Assembly: GCA_041689205.1 (NCBI GenBank) | Contig: JBDNGQ010000070.1 | Location: forward strand, 1-12,122 | Direction: 5' to 3' | DNA length: 12,122 nucleotides | DNA from: JAVVEG01 sp041689205 | GTDB taxonomy: Bacteria > Pseudomonadota > Gammaproteobacteria > Pseudomonadales > Pseudohongiellaceae | Made by a program: the position numbers and the translations under genes | In this document: in pieces, positions 1 through 5,706 of the stretch | Layout of the letters: each line of letters starts with the position of its first letter | Position numbering within the stretch: the stretch's first letter is position 1 | The notes under the pieces: model-generated | Databases searched by the model: none | Told to the model about the DNA's origin: nothing | What the model saw: only the letters and a program-made list of their open reading frames with translations

Positions 1-1
1 C

Positions 2-78
2 TGGTACGCCCGACAGGAATTGAACCTGTAACCCCCGGCTTAGAAGGCCGGTGCTCTATCCGATTGAGCTACGGGCGC
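2..78 (-). tRNA. tRNA-Arg (anticodon TCT)
   Basis: The reverse strand folds as a standard 77-nt cloverleaf. The 7-bp acceptor stem has a G-T closing pair and is followed by A73 and an encoded CCA. The anticodon stem CCGGC/GCCGG encloses the loop CTTCTAA, giving anticodon TCT, which reads AGA and AGG arginine codons. The T arm carries GGTTCAATTCC. It is the last tRNA of the three-gene operon within the window, 26 nt after tRNA-His. No promoter of its own is visible, so it should be cut from the shared precursor. Confidence 0.97.
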
Positions 79-104
79 ATGGATCAATTTTCAGACACAC
101 GATA

Positions 105-181
105 TGGGGTGACCGATGGGGCTCGAACCCACGACAACCGGAGTCACAGTCCGGGGCTCTACCAACTGAGCTACGATCACC
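105..181 (-). tRNA. tRNA-His (anticodon GTG)
   Basis: The reverse strand folds as a cloverleaf with anticodon stem CCGGA/TCCGG and loop CTGTGAC, so the anticodon is GTG (histidine). The acceptor stem GTGATCG pairs with CGGTCAC, and CCA is encoded. The extra G at position -1, opposite C73, which is the identity element of histidine tRNAs, is present in the gene at base 181 and is included in the coordinates. It is the middle gene of the operon, 23 bases downstream of tRNA-Pro and 26 bases upstream of tRNA-Arg. Confidence 0.97.
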
Positions 182-202
182 ATAAAACCAGATGTACGGA
201 AT

Positions 203-279
203 TGGTCGGGGTAGAGAGATTTGAACTCCCGACATCCTGCACCCAAAGCAGGCGCGCTACCAGGCTGCGCTATACCCCG
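203..279 (-). tRNA. tRNA-Pro (anticodon TGG)
   Basis: The reverse strand gives a 77-nt cloverleaf beginning CGGGGTA and ending TACCCCG-A-CCA. The anticodon stem CCTGC/GCAGG holds the loop TTTGGGT, so the anticodon is TGG (proline, reading CCN by wobble). The first base is C, as in bacterial proline tRNAs. This is the first gene of the operon. Its mature 5' end lies about 21 nt after the transcription start predicted from the promoter at 308-336. Confidence 0.97.
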
Positions 280-307
280 AAACAGTACATCATTATCGCG
301 AGGCGGC

Positions 308-336
308 ATAATACTCAGGGGGGCTGATGCAGTCAA
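308..336 (-). promoter_or_regulatory. sigma-70 promoter of the tRNA operon
   Basis: On the minus strand a -35 box TTGACT (331-336) is followed by exactly 17 bases and a -10 box TATTAT (308-313). The bases after the -10 box, GCCGCCT (301-307), form a GC-rich discriminator, the usual mark of stable-RNA promoters under stringent (ppGpp/DksA) control. An AT-rich tract upstream of the -35 box (about 337-360) could act as an UP element. The predicted start is near base 301. The placement just before tRNA-Pro supports the call; stringent control is an inference. Confidence 0.8.
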
Positions 337-370
337 TCACTGATTACATTAATTATTATCAGGCCCTTGA

Positions 371-1759
371 TCAACGCTCAACGCGCCAGATACTGCCGTT
401 TGCTTTATCCTCGACAACTACCTTTAATGCGCTCAGTTTCGCACGCAATTCATCGGCTTTTGCCCAGTTCCTGTCAACGCGCGCCTGCCAGCGCTGCGCA
501 ACAAGGTCGTCTATCATACCTGAATCCAAGGCGGACTCACCGGACTGTTGAAAAAAAGATTCCGGCTCTGTCTGCAGTATTCCCAGAATACCGCCAAGCC
601 GCACCAGCAAGCGCGCAAGTTCTGTTGCTACAGTGATGTCAGTTTCCTTAATGCGATTGATTTCACGCACCAGATCAAACATCACGCCCAGTGCCAGCGG
701 CGTATTAAAGTCATCATCCATGGCCGCATGAAAAGCCTTTTCAAATCGACTGTTGACGATGTCTCTGGCGCTGTCTGCAGCAAGCCCACGCAGGCAGGAA
801 TAGAATCGCTCCAATGCGGCTTCAGACTGCTGCAGACCTTGATCAGAATAATTTATAGGACTGCGATAGTGACTGGCCAGCAACAAATAGCGCAGCACCT
901 CTGCTTTGTACTTCTTCAAAACATCACGAACCGTGAAAAAATTGCCCAGCGATTTCGACATTTTTTCATTGTCGACGCGCACCGATCCATTATGCATCCA
1001 GTAATGCGAAAACGGTTTCCCAGTGGCTGCTTCAGATTGTGCAATTTCATTCTCATGATGAGGAAACATTAAATCTGAACCACCACCATGAATATCAAAA
1101 GAATCGCCCAGGCAGCATGTCGCCATCGCCGAACACTCTATGTGCCAGCCAGGTCTGCCATAACCCCAGGGAGAATCCCAGCCCACATCACCGTCTTCAG
1201 CGGCTTTCCACAGAGCAAAGTCTCGCGGATCCTTTTTTACCTCACCAATTTCGATACGTGCGCCAGCCAATAATTCTTCTGGATTTTTATTGGACAGCCT
1301 CCCGTATTCCTTAAATTGTGACACCGAATAATACACATCACCATTATCCGCGCGATAAGCATAGTCGCTGGCAATTAATTTAAGAATTATGGCGATAATC
1401 TGCTCTATATGCGCTGTCGCACGGGGTTCATGATCCGGCCGCAGCACAGACAGTACATCCTCATCTTCATGAGTTGCATCAATGAAACGCTGGGTTAAAT
1501 CAGAGAACAGCTCATTATTCTCCCGGGCGCGACGCAGTATCTTGTCATCGATATCGGTAATATTACGCACATAGGTCACCTGGTAACCGCTATGACGCAA
1601 GTAACGCACAACCACATCAAAAGCTACCAGCATGCGGGCGTGACCGACATGACAGTAGTCATAGGTGGTCAGACCACACACATACATTTTTACCTTACCG
1701 GTCTCAAGAGGAACAAAGACTTCTTTTCTGCGTTTTAAGGTGTTGTAAATAGATAACAC
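371..1759 (-). CDS. cysS: cysteinyl-tRNA synthetase
   Basis: Cytoplasmic class I synthetase that charges tRNA-Cys. The frame stays open to a GTG at 1789, inside glnS, but I start it at the GTG at 1759. From there the protein aligns with E. coli CysRS without gaps at the N-terminus (LSIYNTL against LKIFNTL), and the zinc ligands fall at the E. coli positions: Cys28, Cys209 and the His/Glu of the HHENE motif. The result is 462 residues, against 461 in E. coli. The HIGH signature appears as HVGH at 37-40 and KMSKS at about 266-270. The start lies 8 nt after the glnS stop codon, with GAG overlapping that stop as a weak ribosome site, so translation is probably coupled to glnS. No terminator is visible between cysS and the tRNA promoter, so some read-through into the tRNAs is possible. 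Confidence 0.95.
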   Translation of the reverse strand: MLSIYNTLKRRKEVFVPLETGKVKMYVCGLTTYDYCHVGHARMLVAFDVVVRYLRHSGYQVTYVRNITDIDDKILRRARENNELFSDLTQRFIDATHEDEDVLSVLRPDHEPRATAHIEQIIAIILKLIASDYAYRADNGDVYYSVSQFKEYGRLSNKNPEELLAGARIEIGEVKKDPRDFALWKAAEDGDVGWDSPWGYGRPGWHIECSAMATCCLGDSFDIHGGGSDLMFPHHENEIAQSEAATGKPFSHYWMHNGSVRVDNEKMSKSLGNFFTVRDVLKKYKAEVLRYLLLASHYRSPINYSDQGLQQSEAALERFYSCLRGLAADSARDIVNSRFEKAFHAAMDDDFNTPLALGVMFDLVREINRIKETDITVATELARLLVRLGGILGILQTEPESFFQQSGESALDSGMIDDLVAQRWQARVDRNWAKADELRAKLSALKVVVEDKANGSIWRVER

Positions 1760-1767
1760 AGGCTTAC

Positions 1768-3513
1768 TCAACTGGAAGTTTTTTCCCACGTATCACGCAG
1801 GGTAACGGTACGATTAAAAACCATTTTATCAGCTGTCGAATCATAACGATCGACGCAAAAATAGCCTTCTCTCTCAAACTGAAAACTGGCTTCTGCTCTG
1901 GCAGTGCGCAGCGAGGGTTCAGCCAGGCCGTGATGCAGAACCAGTAGTGAGTCAGGATTCAAATTGACTTTATAATCTTCAGTGTTTTTATCGTCAGGAT
2001 TTTCTTTTTTGAACAACCTGTCGTAAATCCTGACTTCCACTGACAGCGCTTCACGCGCAGGCACCCAGTGAATTACACCCTTAACCTTTCTGCCTTCAGG
2101 ATTTTTCCCGAGAGTATCTTCATCATAGGTGCAATGCAATTCAGTAATTTTTCCAGAAATATCCTTAATCACCTCATTGCAGCGGATGACGTAGGCACCT
2201 CTTAAACGCACTTCTTCCCCCGGCACCAGTCGTTTATATTTTGGTGGCGGATCTTCAGAGAAATCCTCCCGATCAATATACAACTCCTGTGCGAAAGGTA
2301 ATTCACGGATACCCATCTCCTCTTTAGGATGACGGGGCAGATGCAGCATTTCGGTTGTACCTTCAGGATAATTAGTAATCAGCACCTTAAGCGGTCGCAG
2401 CACACACATGGCGCGCTGTGAATTTTTGTCAAGGTCTTCGCGGATACTGTGCTCCAGCATCTCAACGTCTACTACGCTCTCACTGCGGCTCAAGCCAATC
2501 CGATCACAAAAATTGCGGATTGAGGCAGGTGTATAACCACGACGACGCAGGCCAGACAATGTCGGCATGCGCGGATCGTCCCAGCCATTGACCAGACCCA
2601 GGTTAACCAGTTCCTTAAGTTTACGTTTGCTCATTACCGTGTAATTGATATTCAGGCGCGCAAATTCAATCTGTCGGGGCAGCACATACTCCTCCAGTGG
2701 CCTGTTGCTGTCACTGGCTGCATGCAAACTGGCTTTATCCAGATTATTAAGTATCCAGTCATATAAGGGACGGTGATCTTCAAACTCCAACGTGCACAGG
2801 GAATGAGTAATGTTTTCAAGCGCATCGGAGATGCAATGGGCGTAATCGTACATCGGATAAACAGGCCATGTATCACCAGTCTGATGATGACTGACATGAC
2901 GGATCCGATAAATAACCGGGTCGCGCATATTGATATTCGGCGAAGCCATATCAATTTTTGCCCGCAGACTGTATTCGCCATCGGCGAATTCACCAGCACG
3001 CATACGGGTAAACAAATCCAGATTTTCTTCTGCAGATCTGTTCCGAAAAGGACTGTCCTGCCCCGGACTGGTCAGCGTGCCGCGATATTCGCGCGCCTGT
3101 TCTGCAGACAAACTGCACACATAGGCCTTGTCATTTCCGATCAACTGCAATGCAAAATCATAAATAGCTTCAAAATAAGATGAGGTATAGCGCACATCGC
3201 CATGCCATTGGAATCCGAGCCATTCAATATCAGTTTTAATGGCGTCAACAAATATCTGACTCTCCTTCTCAGGATTGGTATCGTCGAAGCGCAGATTGCA
3301 AAAACCGTTGTAGGCATTAGCCAGTCCAAAGTTCAAACAAATGGATTTCGCATGACCAATATGCAAAAACCCATTGGGCTCTGGCGGAAATCGGGTTTGC
3401 ACACGACCATTGTGTTTGCCGCTCTGAAGGTCCTGCTCAATAATTTGACGTATGAAATTAGAAGGTGAACCTGAGGGTGCAGATGCAACTGTTTCTGAAT
3501 TATTTACGTCCAT
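1768..3513 (-). CDS. glnS: glutaminyl-tRNA synthetase
   Basis: Class I synthetase that charges tRNA-Gln directly; GlnRS in bacteria is typical of gamma- and betaproteobacteria. Visible motifs are NFIRQII near the start, PPEPNG followed by HIGH (residues 51-54), the long RFDDTNP block, and MSK (294-296) as the KMSKS equivalent. The C-terminal half is the usual anticodon-binding beta-barrel region. I start at the ATG at 3513, which has AGG six bases upstream; the ATG at 3558 would add 15 residues but lacks a ribosome site. The length is 581 residues against 554 in E. coli. The excess is a longer N-terminal lead and an insertion at about 259-277, just before PRQIEF. Gene order glnS-cysS in one transcription unit, divergent from ppiB, matches what I recall from Pseudomonas. 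Confidence 0.95.
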   Translation of the reverse strand: MDVNNSETVASAPSGSPSNFIRQIIEQDLQSGKHNGRVQTRFPPEPNGFLHIGHAKSICLNFGLANAYNGFCNLRFDDTNPEKESQIFVDAIKTDIEWLGFQWHGDVRYTSSYFEAIYDFALQLIGNDKAYVCSLSAEQAREYRGTLTSPGQDSPFRNRSAEENLDLFTRMRAGEFADGEYSLRAKIDMASPNINMRDPVIYRIRHVSHHQTGDTWPVYPMYDYAHCISDALENITHSLCTLEFEDHRPLYDWILNNLDKASLHAASDSNRPLEEYVLPRQIEFARLNINYTVMSKRKLKELVNLGLVNGWDDPRMPTLSGLRRRGYTPASIRNFCDRIGLSRSESVVDVEMLEHSIREDLDKNSQRAMCVLRPLKVLITNYPEGTTEMLHLPRHPKEEMGIRELPFAQELYIDREDFSEDPPPKYKRLVPGEEVRLRGAYVIRCNEVIKDISGKITELHCTYDEDTLGKNPEGRKVKGVIHWVPAREALSVEVRIYDRLFKKENPDDKNTEDYKVNLNPDSLLVLHHGLAEPSLRTARAEASFQFEREGYFCVDRYDSTADKMVFNRTVTLRDTWEKTSS

Positions 3514-3519
3514 ATTCGA

Positions 3520-3526
3520 CCTGTCC
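3520..3526 (-). promoter_or_regulatory. ribosome binding site of glnS
   Basis: Minus-strand GGACAGG ends six bases before the ATG at 3513. The upstream in-frame ATG at 3558 has no purine-rich run at a usable distance. This decides the preferred glnS start. Residues after 3513 but before NFIRQ are still low-complexity (Ser, Ala, Asn), as expected for a variable N-terminus. Confidence 0.5.
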
Positions 3527-3582
3527 GGGTTACTGATGGCTTTATCATGAGATGTCATGTCGCTGATTCTGCTTTCTCGATA

Positions 3583-3611
3583 GCTATAAAGGCTTTATTA
3601 TAACCGCTCAA
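3583..3611 (-). promoter_or_regulatory. probable glnS-cysS promoter
   Basis: On the minus strand TTGAGC (3606-3611), a 17-base spacer and TATAGC (3583-3588) make a plausible sigma-70 promoter. A perfect TATAAT also sits at 3597-3602 inside the spacer but has no good -35 box at 16-18 bases. Either would put the start 60-80 bases before the ATG at 3513. Starting from the first pair, the transcript would begin only about 18 bases before the alternative ATG at 3558. Confidence 0.45.
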
Positions 3612-3631
3612 CGAAATTCTCATAGGGGTGA

Positions 3632-3655
3632 ATGGCAGCGAGAGCTGCTTTCTGA
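3632..3655 (+). other. 8-codon upstream frame with hairpin in the ppiB leader
   Basis: ATG at 3632 opens a frame MAARAAF followed by TGA, ending 15 bases before the ppiB start. AGGGG lies three bases before its ATG. Within it, GCAGC (3635-3639), the loop GAGA (3640-3643) and GCTGC (3644-3648) form a perfect hairpin with a GNRA tetraloop. Whether the peptide is translated or the hairpin matters cannot be told from sequence alone; both could be chance in a short leader. Confidence 0.25.
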
Positions 3656-3670
3656 ACAGGGTAGTAAAAA

Positions 3671-4189
3671 ATGATTGTCTTAAAAACGAATTATGGTGAC
3701 ATTACGATCGAGCTTGATTTCAAGAAAGCCCCGGTTTCTTCAGCGAATTTTCTGCAATACGCAAAAAGCGGCTTTTATGATGGAACCATTTTTCATCGTG
3801 TTATTGATAACTTCATGGTACAGGGCGGCGGATTCACCTCCGGCATGAAGCAAAAAGATAATGGTAAACCGATTGCCAATGAGGCCGACAACGGCCTGAC
3901 CAATGATCTCTATACACTGGCTATGGCCAGAACCTCTGACCCGCATTCGGCAACATCGCAGTTTTTCATCAATGTCAGCGATAACACTTTCCTCAACCAC
4001 AAAAACAAGTCAGCTCAGGGCTGGGGTTATGCAGTTTTCGCTCGCGTCGTTGAAGGAACAGATGTAGTAAACAAGATGAAACAATGCCCAACTACGTCTA
4101 AATCCGGTCATCAGGATGTTCCTGTTGATGAAATCGTAATCAACAGCGTTGTCGTCGAAGACAGCACTGCTGACAAGGAACAAAGCTGA
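3671..4189 (+). CDS. ppiB: cytoplasmic peptidyl-prolyl cis-trans isomerase (cyclophilin type)
   Basis: Cyclophilin that catalyses isomerisation of Xaa-Pro bonds. There is no signal peptide, so it is the cytoplasmic PpiB form rather than periplasmic PpiA. The single cyclophilin domain fills almost all of the 172 residues (E. coli PpiB is 164). Active-site residues are visible as FHRVIDNFMVQGG: Arg43, Phe48, Met49 and Gln51, with SQFFINV carrying the hydrophobic-pocket Phe. The position of the tryptophan that binds cyclosporin in human cyclophilin A seems to be Phe (NTFLNH), as usual in bacteria. The start ATG has AGGG nine bases upstream. The tail after residue 160 is acidic and variable. lpxH follows after two bases, so the two genes should share a transcript. 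Confidence 0.96.
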   Translation: MIVLKTNYGDITIELDFKKAPVSSANFLQYAKSGFYDGTIFHRVIDNFMVQGGGFTSGMKQKDNGKPIANEADNGLTNDLYTLAMARTSDPHSATSQFFINVSDNTFLNHKNKSAQGWGYAVFARVVEGTDVVNKMKQCPTTSKSGHQDVPVDEIVINSVVVEDSTADKEQS

Positions 4190-4191
4190 AT

Positions 4192-4983
4192 ATGGCAGCA
4201 GGTAATAACAGTAAAACGCTGTTTATCTCCGATCTCCACCTCGATGCTGATAATCCCGCTATCACTGCAACCTTACTGGATTTTCTCGAGACAGGCACGT
4301 CGGATTGTGATGCCTTGTATATCCTTGGTGATCTGTTTGAAGCCTGGGTTGGTGACGATGATAACAATACCTTGCACAGTACGGTCGCACAGGCCCTGTA
4401 CGAACTGAGCAGCAGAGGAGTTATTATCTATATGCTGCACGGCAACCGTGACTTCCTGCTCGGTCAGGAATATGCGCGGCGCTGCGGCGCAAAGCTGCTG
4501 GAAGAGCCGGCAATAATCGATTGTCATGGCAAACGAGTGCTGCTGCTGCACGGCGACAGCCTGTGTACCAGAGACAACGAATACATGAAGTTTCGCCAGA
4601 TGGTGCGCTCAAGTCGCTGGCGTCAGGAATTTCTGGGTAAGTCGCTGGTAGAACGCCATATGATTGCTCAGCAGGCCCGCCAGCAAAGCAAAGAGGCCAA
4701 TAGCAACAAAGCCTCAAACATTATGGATGTCACCCATCAGGAGGTCATCAAGCTGCTGCACGAACTGCAGGTCAACTATATGGTGCACGGCCATACTCAT
4801 CGGCCAGCGGTACATACCATTCGATTGCAGGATCCCATCAACGACAGCGCTGAAGCACAGCGTCTGGTACTCGGCAGCTGGGATCATAAGGGCTGGGTGC
4901 TTGAAGTCGGCGACGACGGATTCAATCTGCGTCACTTCCCGCTGGTACCGGCAGATCAACTTACATTAAACCCGCAACACTGA
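4192..4983 (+). CDS. lpxH: UDP-2,3-diacylglucosamine hydrolase
   Basis: Peripheral inner-membrane enzyme that cleaves UDP-2,3-diacylglucosamine to lipid X and UMP, the fourth step of lipid A synthesis. It is a calcineurin-like phosphoesterase. The metal ligands are in order: Asp14 and His16 (SDLHLD), Asp47 (GDLFEAW), Asn85 (HGNRD), His120 (HGD) and His199/His201 (HGHTHRP). The SKEANS helix region specific to LpxH follows at about 166-171. It has 263 residues against 240 in E. coli; the excess is a few N-terminal residues and a longer C-terminus. The start ATG lies two bases after the ppiB stop, with AAGGA inside the end of ppiB, which suggests coupled translation. I know of no functional link to ppiB; the adjacency is a conserved arrangement. 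Confidence 0.96.
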   Translation: MAAGNNSKTLFISDLHLDADNPAITATLLDFLETGTSDCDALYILGDLFEAWVGDDDNNTLHSTVAQALYELSSRGVIIYMLHGNRDFLLGQEYARRCGAKLLEEPAIIDCHGKRVLLLHGDSLCTRDNEYMKFRQMVRSSRWRQEFLGKSLVERHMIAQQARQQSKEANSNKASNIMDVTHQEVIKLLHELQVNYMVHGHTHRPAVHTIRLQDPINDSAEAQRLVLGSWDHKGWVLEVGDDGFNLRHFPLVPADQLTLNPQH

Positions 4984-5001
4984 AGCTGCACCAGCACCAC
5001 T

Positions 5002-5451
5002 TCATCCAGCTGAAAAATAACGCGAATAATGCGCCTCACACAGCACCAGTAACTCCTTATCCACCTGCTCAATCAGCTGCGCCAGGGCAATATCACGGTA
5101 GTCTTCACGTACCTCAACGCCGTAGCGATACAGACCCTTGATCTCACGATGATGCTTTTTCAACAGATTATGCAGCCAGCTGAGTGGAGAGCGCTCGGCA
5201 TCGTAAGGAATAGCCGCTGATCGCATAGCCGCCTTCAAAGTTGATGGATCGCGGACATAAAATCGGTCATCAAGTATCTGTATCAACAGTTTTTCAATGC
5301 GATCCAATACCGCATTTTTTTCCTCATCCGTGTAACCGTTCCAGTTGATAACCTCGTGGGCGAAGCGTTTACAACCACGACAGATCGGATCGCCAACTGA
5401 CGTGGTGGAGCATATTCCTATACACGGGGTCTTAGTTTTAAAGGTGCTCAA
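5002..5451 (-). CDS. DUF1289 family protein (four-cysteine motif)
   Basis: Function unknown. The N-terminus carries the DUF1289 signature: TPCIGIC, then CRGC and a WNGYTDEEK segment. The four cysteines are spaced C-x3-C-x9-C-x2-C and probably bind a metal. The rest, about 90 residues, is helical-looking and rich in charged residues, with no membrane segment or signal peptide. The open frame extends to a TTG at 5526 without a ribosome site. I prefer the TTG at 5451, which has AGGG six bases upstream and gives 149 residues starting eight residues before the signature, as is usual in the family. Both candidate starts are TTG, so expression is likely low. The gene is convergent with lpxH (18-base gap) and divergent from acnB. 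No terminator is visible in the gap to lpxH. Confidence 0.85.
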   Translation of the reverse strand: MSTFKTKTPCIGICSTTSVGDPICRGCKRFAHEVINWNGYTDEEKNAVLDRIEKLLIQILDDRFYVRDPSTLKAAMRSAAIPYDAERSPLSWLHNLLKKHHREIKGLYRYGVEVREDYRDIALAQLIEQVDKELLVLCEAHYSRYFSAG

Positions 5452-5457
5452 AGCGCG

Positions 5458-5461
5458 CCCT
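5458..5461 (-). promoter_or_regulatory. ribosome binding site deciding the DUF1289 start
   Basis: Minus-strand AGGG lies six bases before the TTG at 5451. The longer frame's TTG at 5526 has only GG five bases upstream. The 25 residues between the two starts are His/Ser/Gln-rich and do not look like the family. Confidence 0.4.
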
Positions 5462-5657
5462 GTCTGTTGAATAAATGTGGCCAGCCACTTACTGCCGCCT
5501 TGCGTGTGGCTGGAATAGTGATGCAATTTACCATAGAATGGGCGCCCTGTTTTAGCAGCTTTCTGCGCTCCGACTGATTTCCTGTTCAGTGTCTACTTCG
5601 TCAATATTCTTAAAGGCGTGCGTGCACAGCAGATGCAGTCACTGAGGCAATATGCGC

Positions 5658-5677
5658 AATTAGCCTGCCTGCTAATT
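5658..5677 (+). repeat. 20-bp inverted repeat in the acnB upstream region
   Basis: AATTAGC and GCTAATT are perfect inverted copies separated by six bases (CTGCCT). The repeat ends 29 bases before the acnB start codon, so it lies where an operator or a 5' leader hairpin would act. I recognise no regulator consensus in it. No clear sigma-70 promoter for acnB was found in 5527-5700. Confidence 0.4.
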
Positions 5678-5695
5678 TTACCCAACACCTAAAAA

Positions 5696-5701
5696 AGGGG
5701 A
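5696..5701 (+). promoter_or_regulatory. ribosome binding site of acnB
   Basis: AGGGGA ends five bases before the GTG at 5707. This strong site supports GTG as the true start, and the protein then begins like E. coli AcnB. Confidence 0.7.
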
Positions 5702-5706
5702 ATACT

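Noticed and set aside
2..279. tRNA cluster as an integration (attachment) site
   Set aside because: No integrase or direct repeat of a tRNA 3' end is visible in the window; the downstream side of tRNA-Arg is outside it.
91..336. Open frames on both strands across the tRNA genes, one resembling commonly misannotated small proteins
   Set aside because: They are translations of tRNA genes; all three tRNAs fold completely and have encoded CCA ends.
4970..5030. Possible terminator between the convergent lpxH and DUF1289 genes
   Set aside because: Only weak GAAG/CTTC and AGCTG/CAGCT matches with long loops were found; no stable stem with a T run.
5540..5547. GGGCGCCC palindrome between the DUF1289 gene and acnB
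   Set aside because: Eight-base palindromes occur by chance many times in 12 kb and nothing around it suggests a site.
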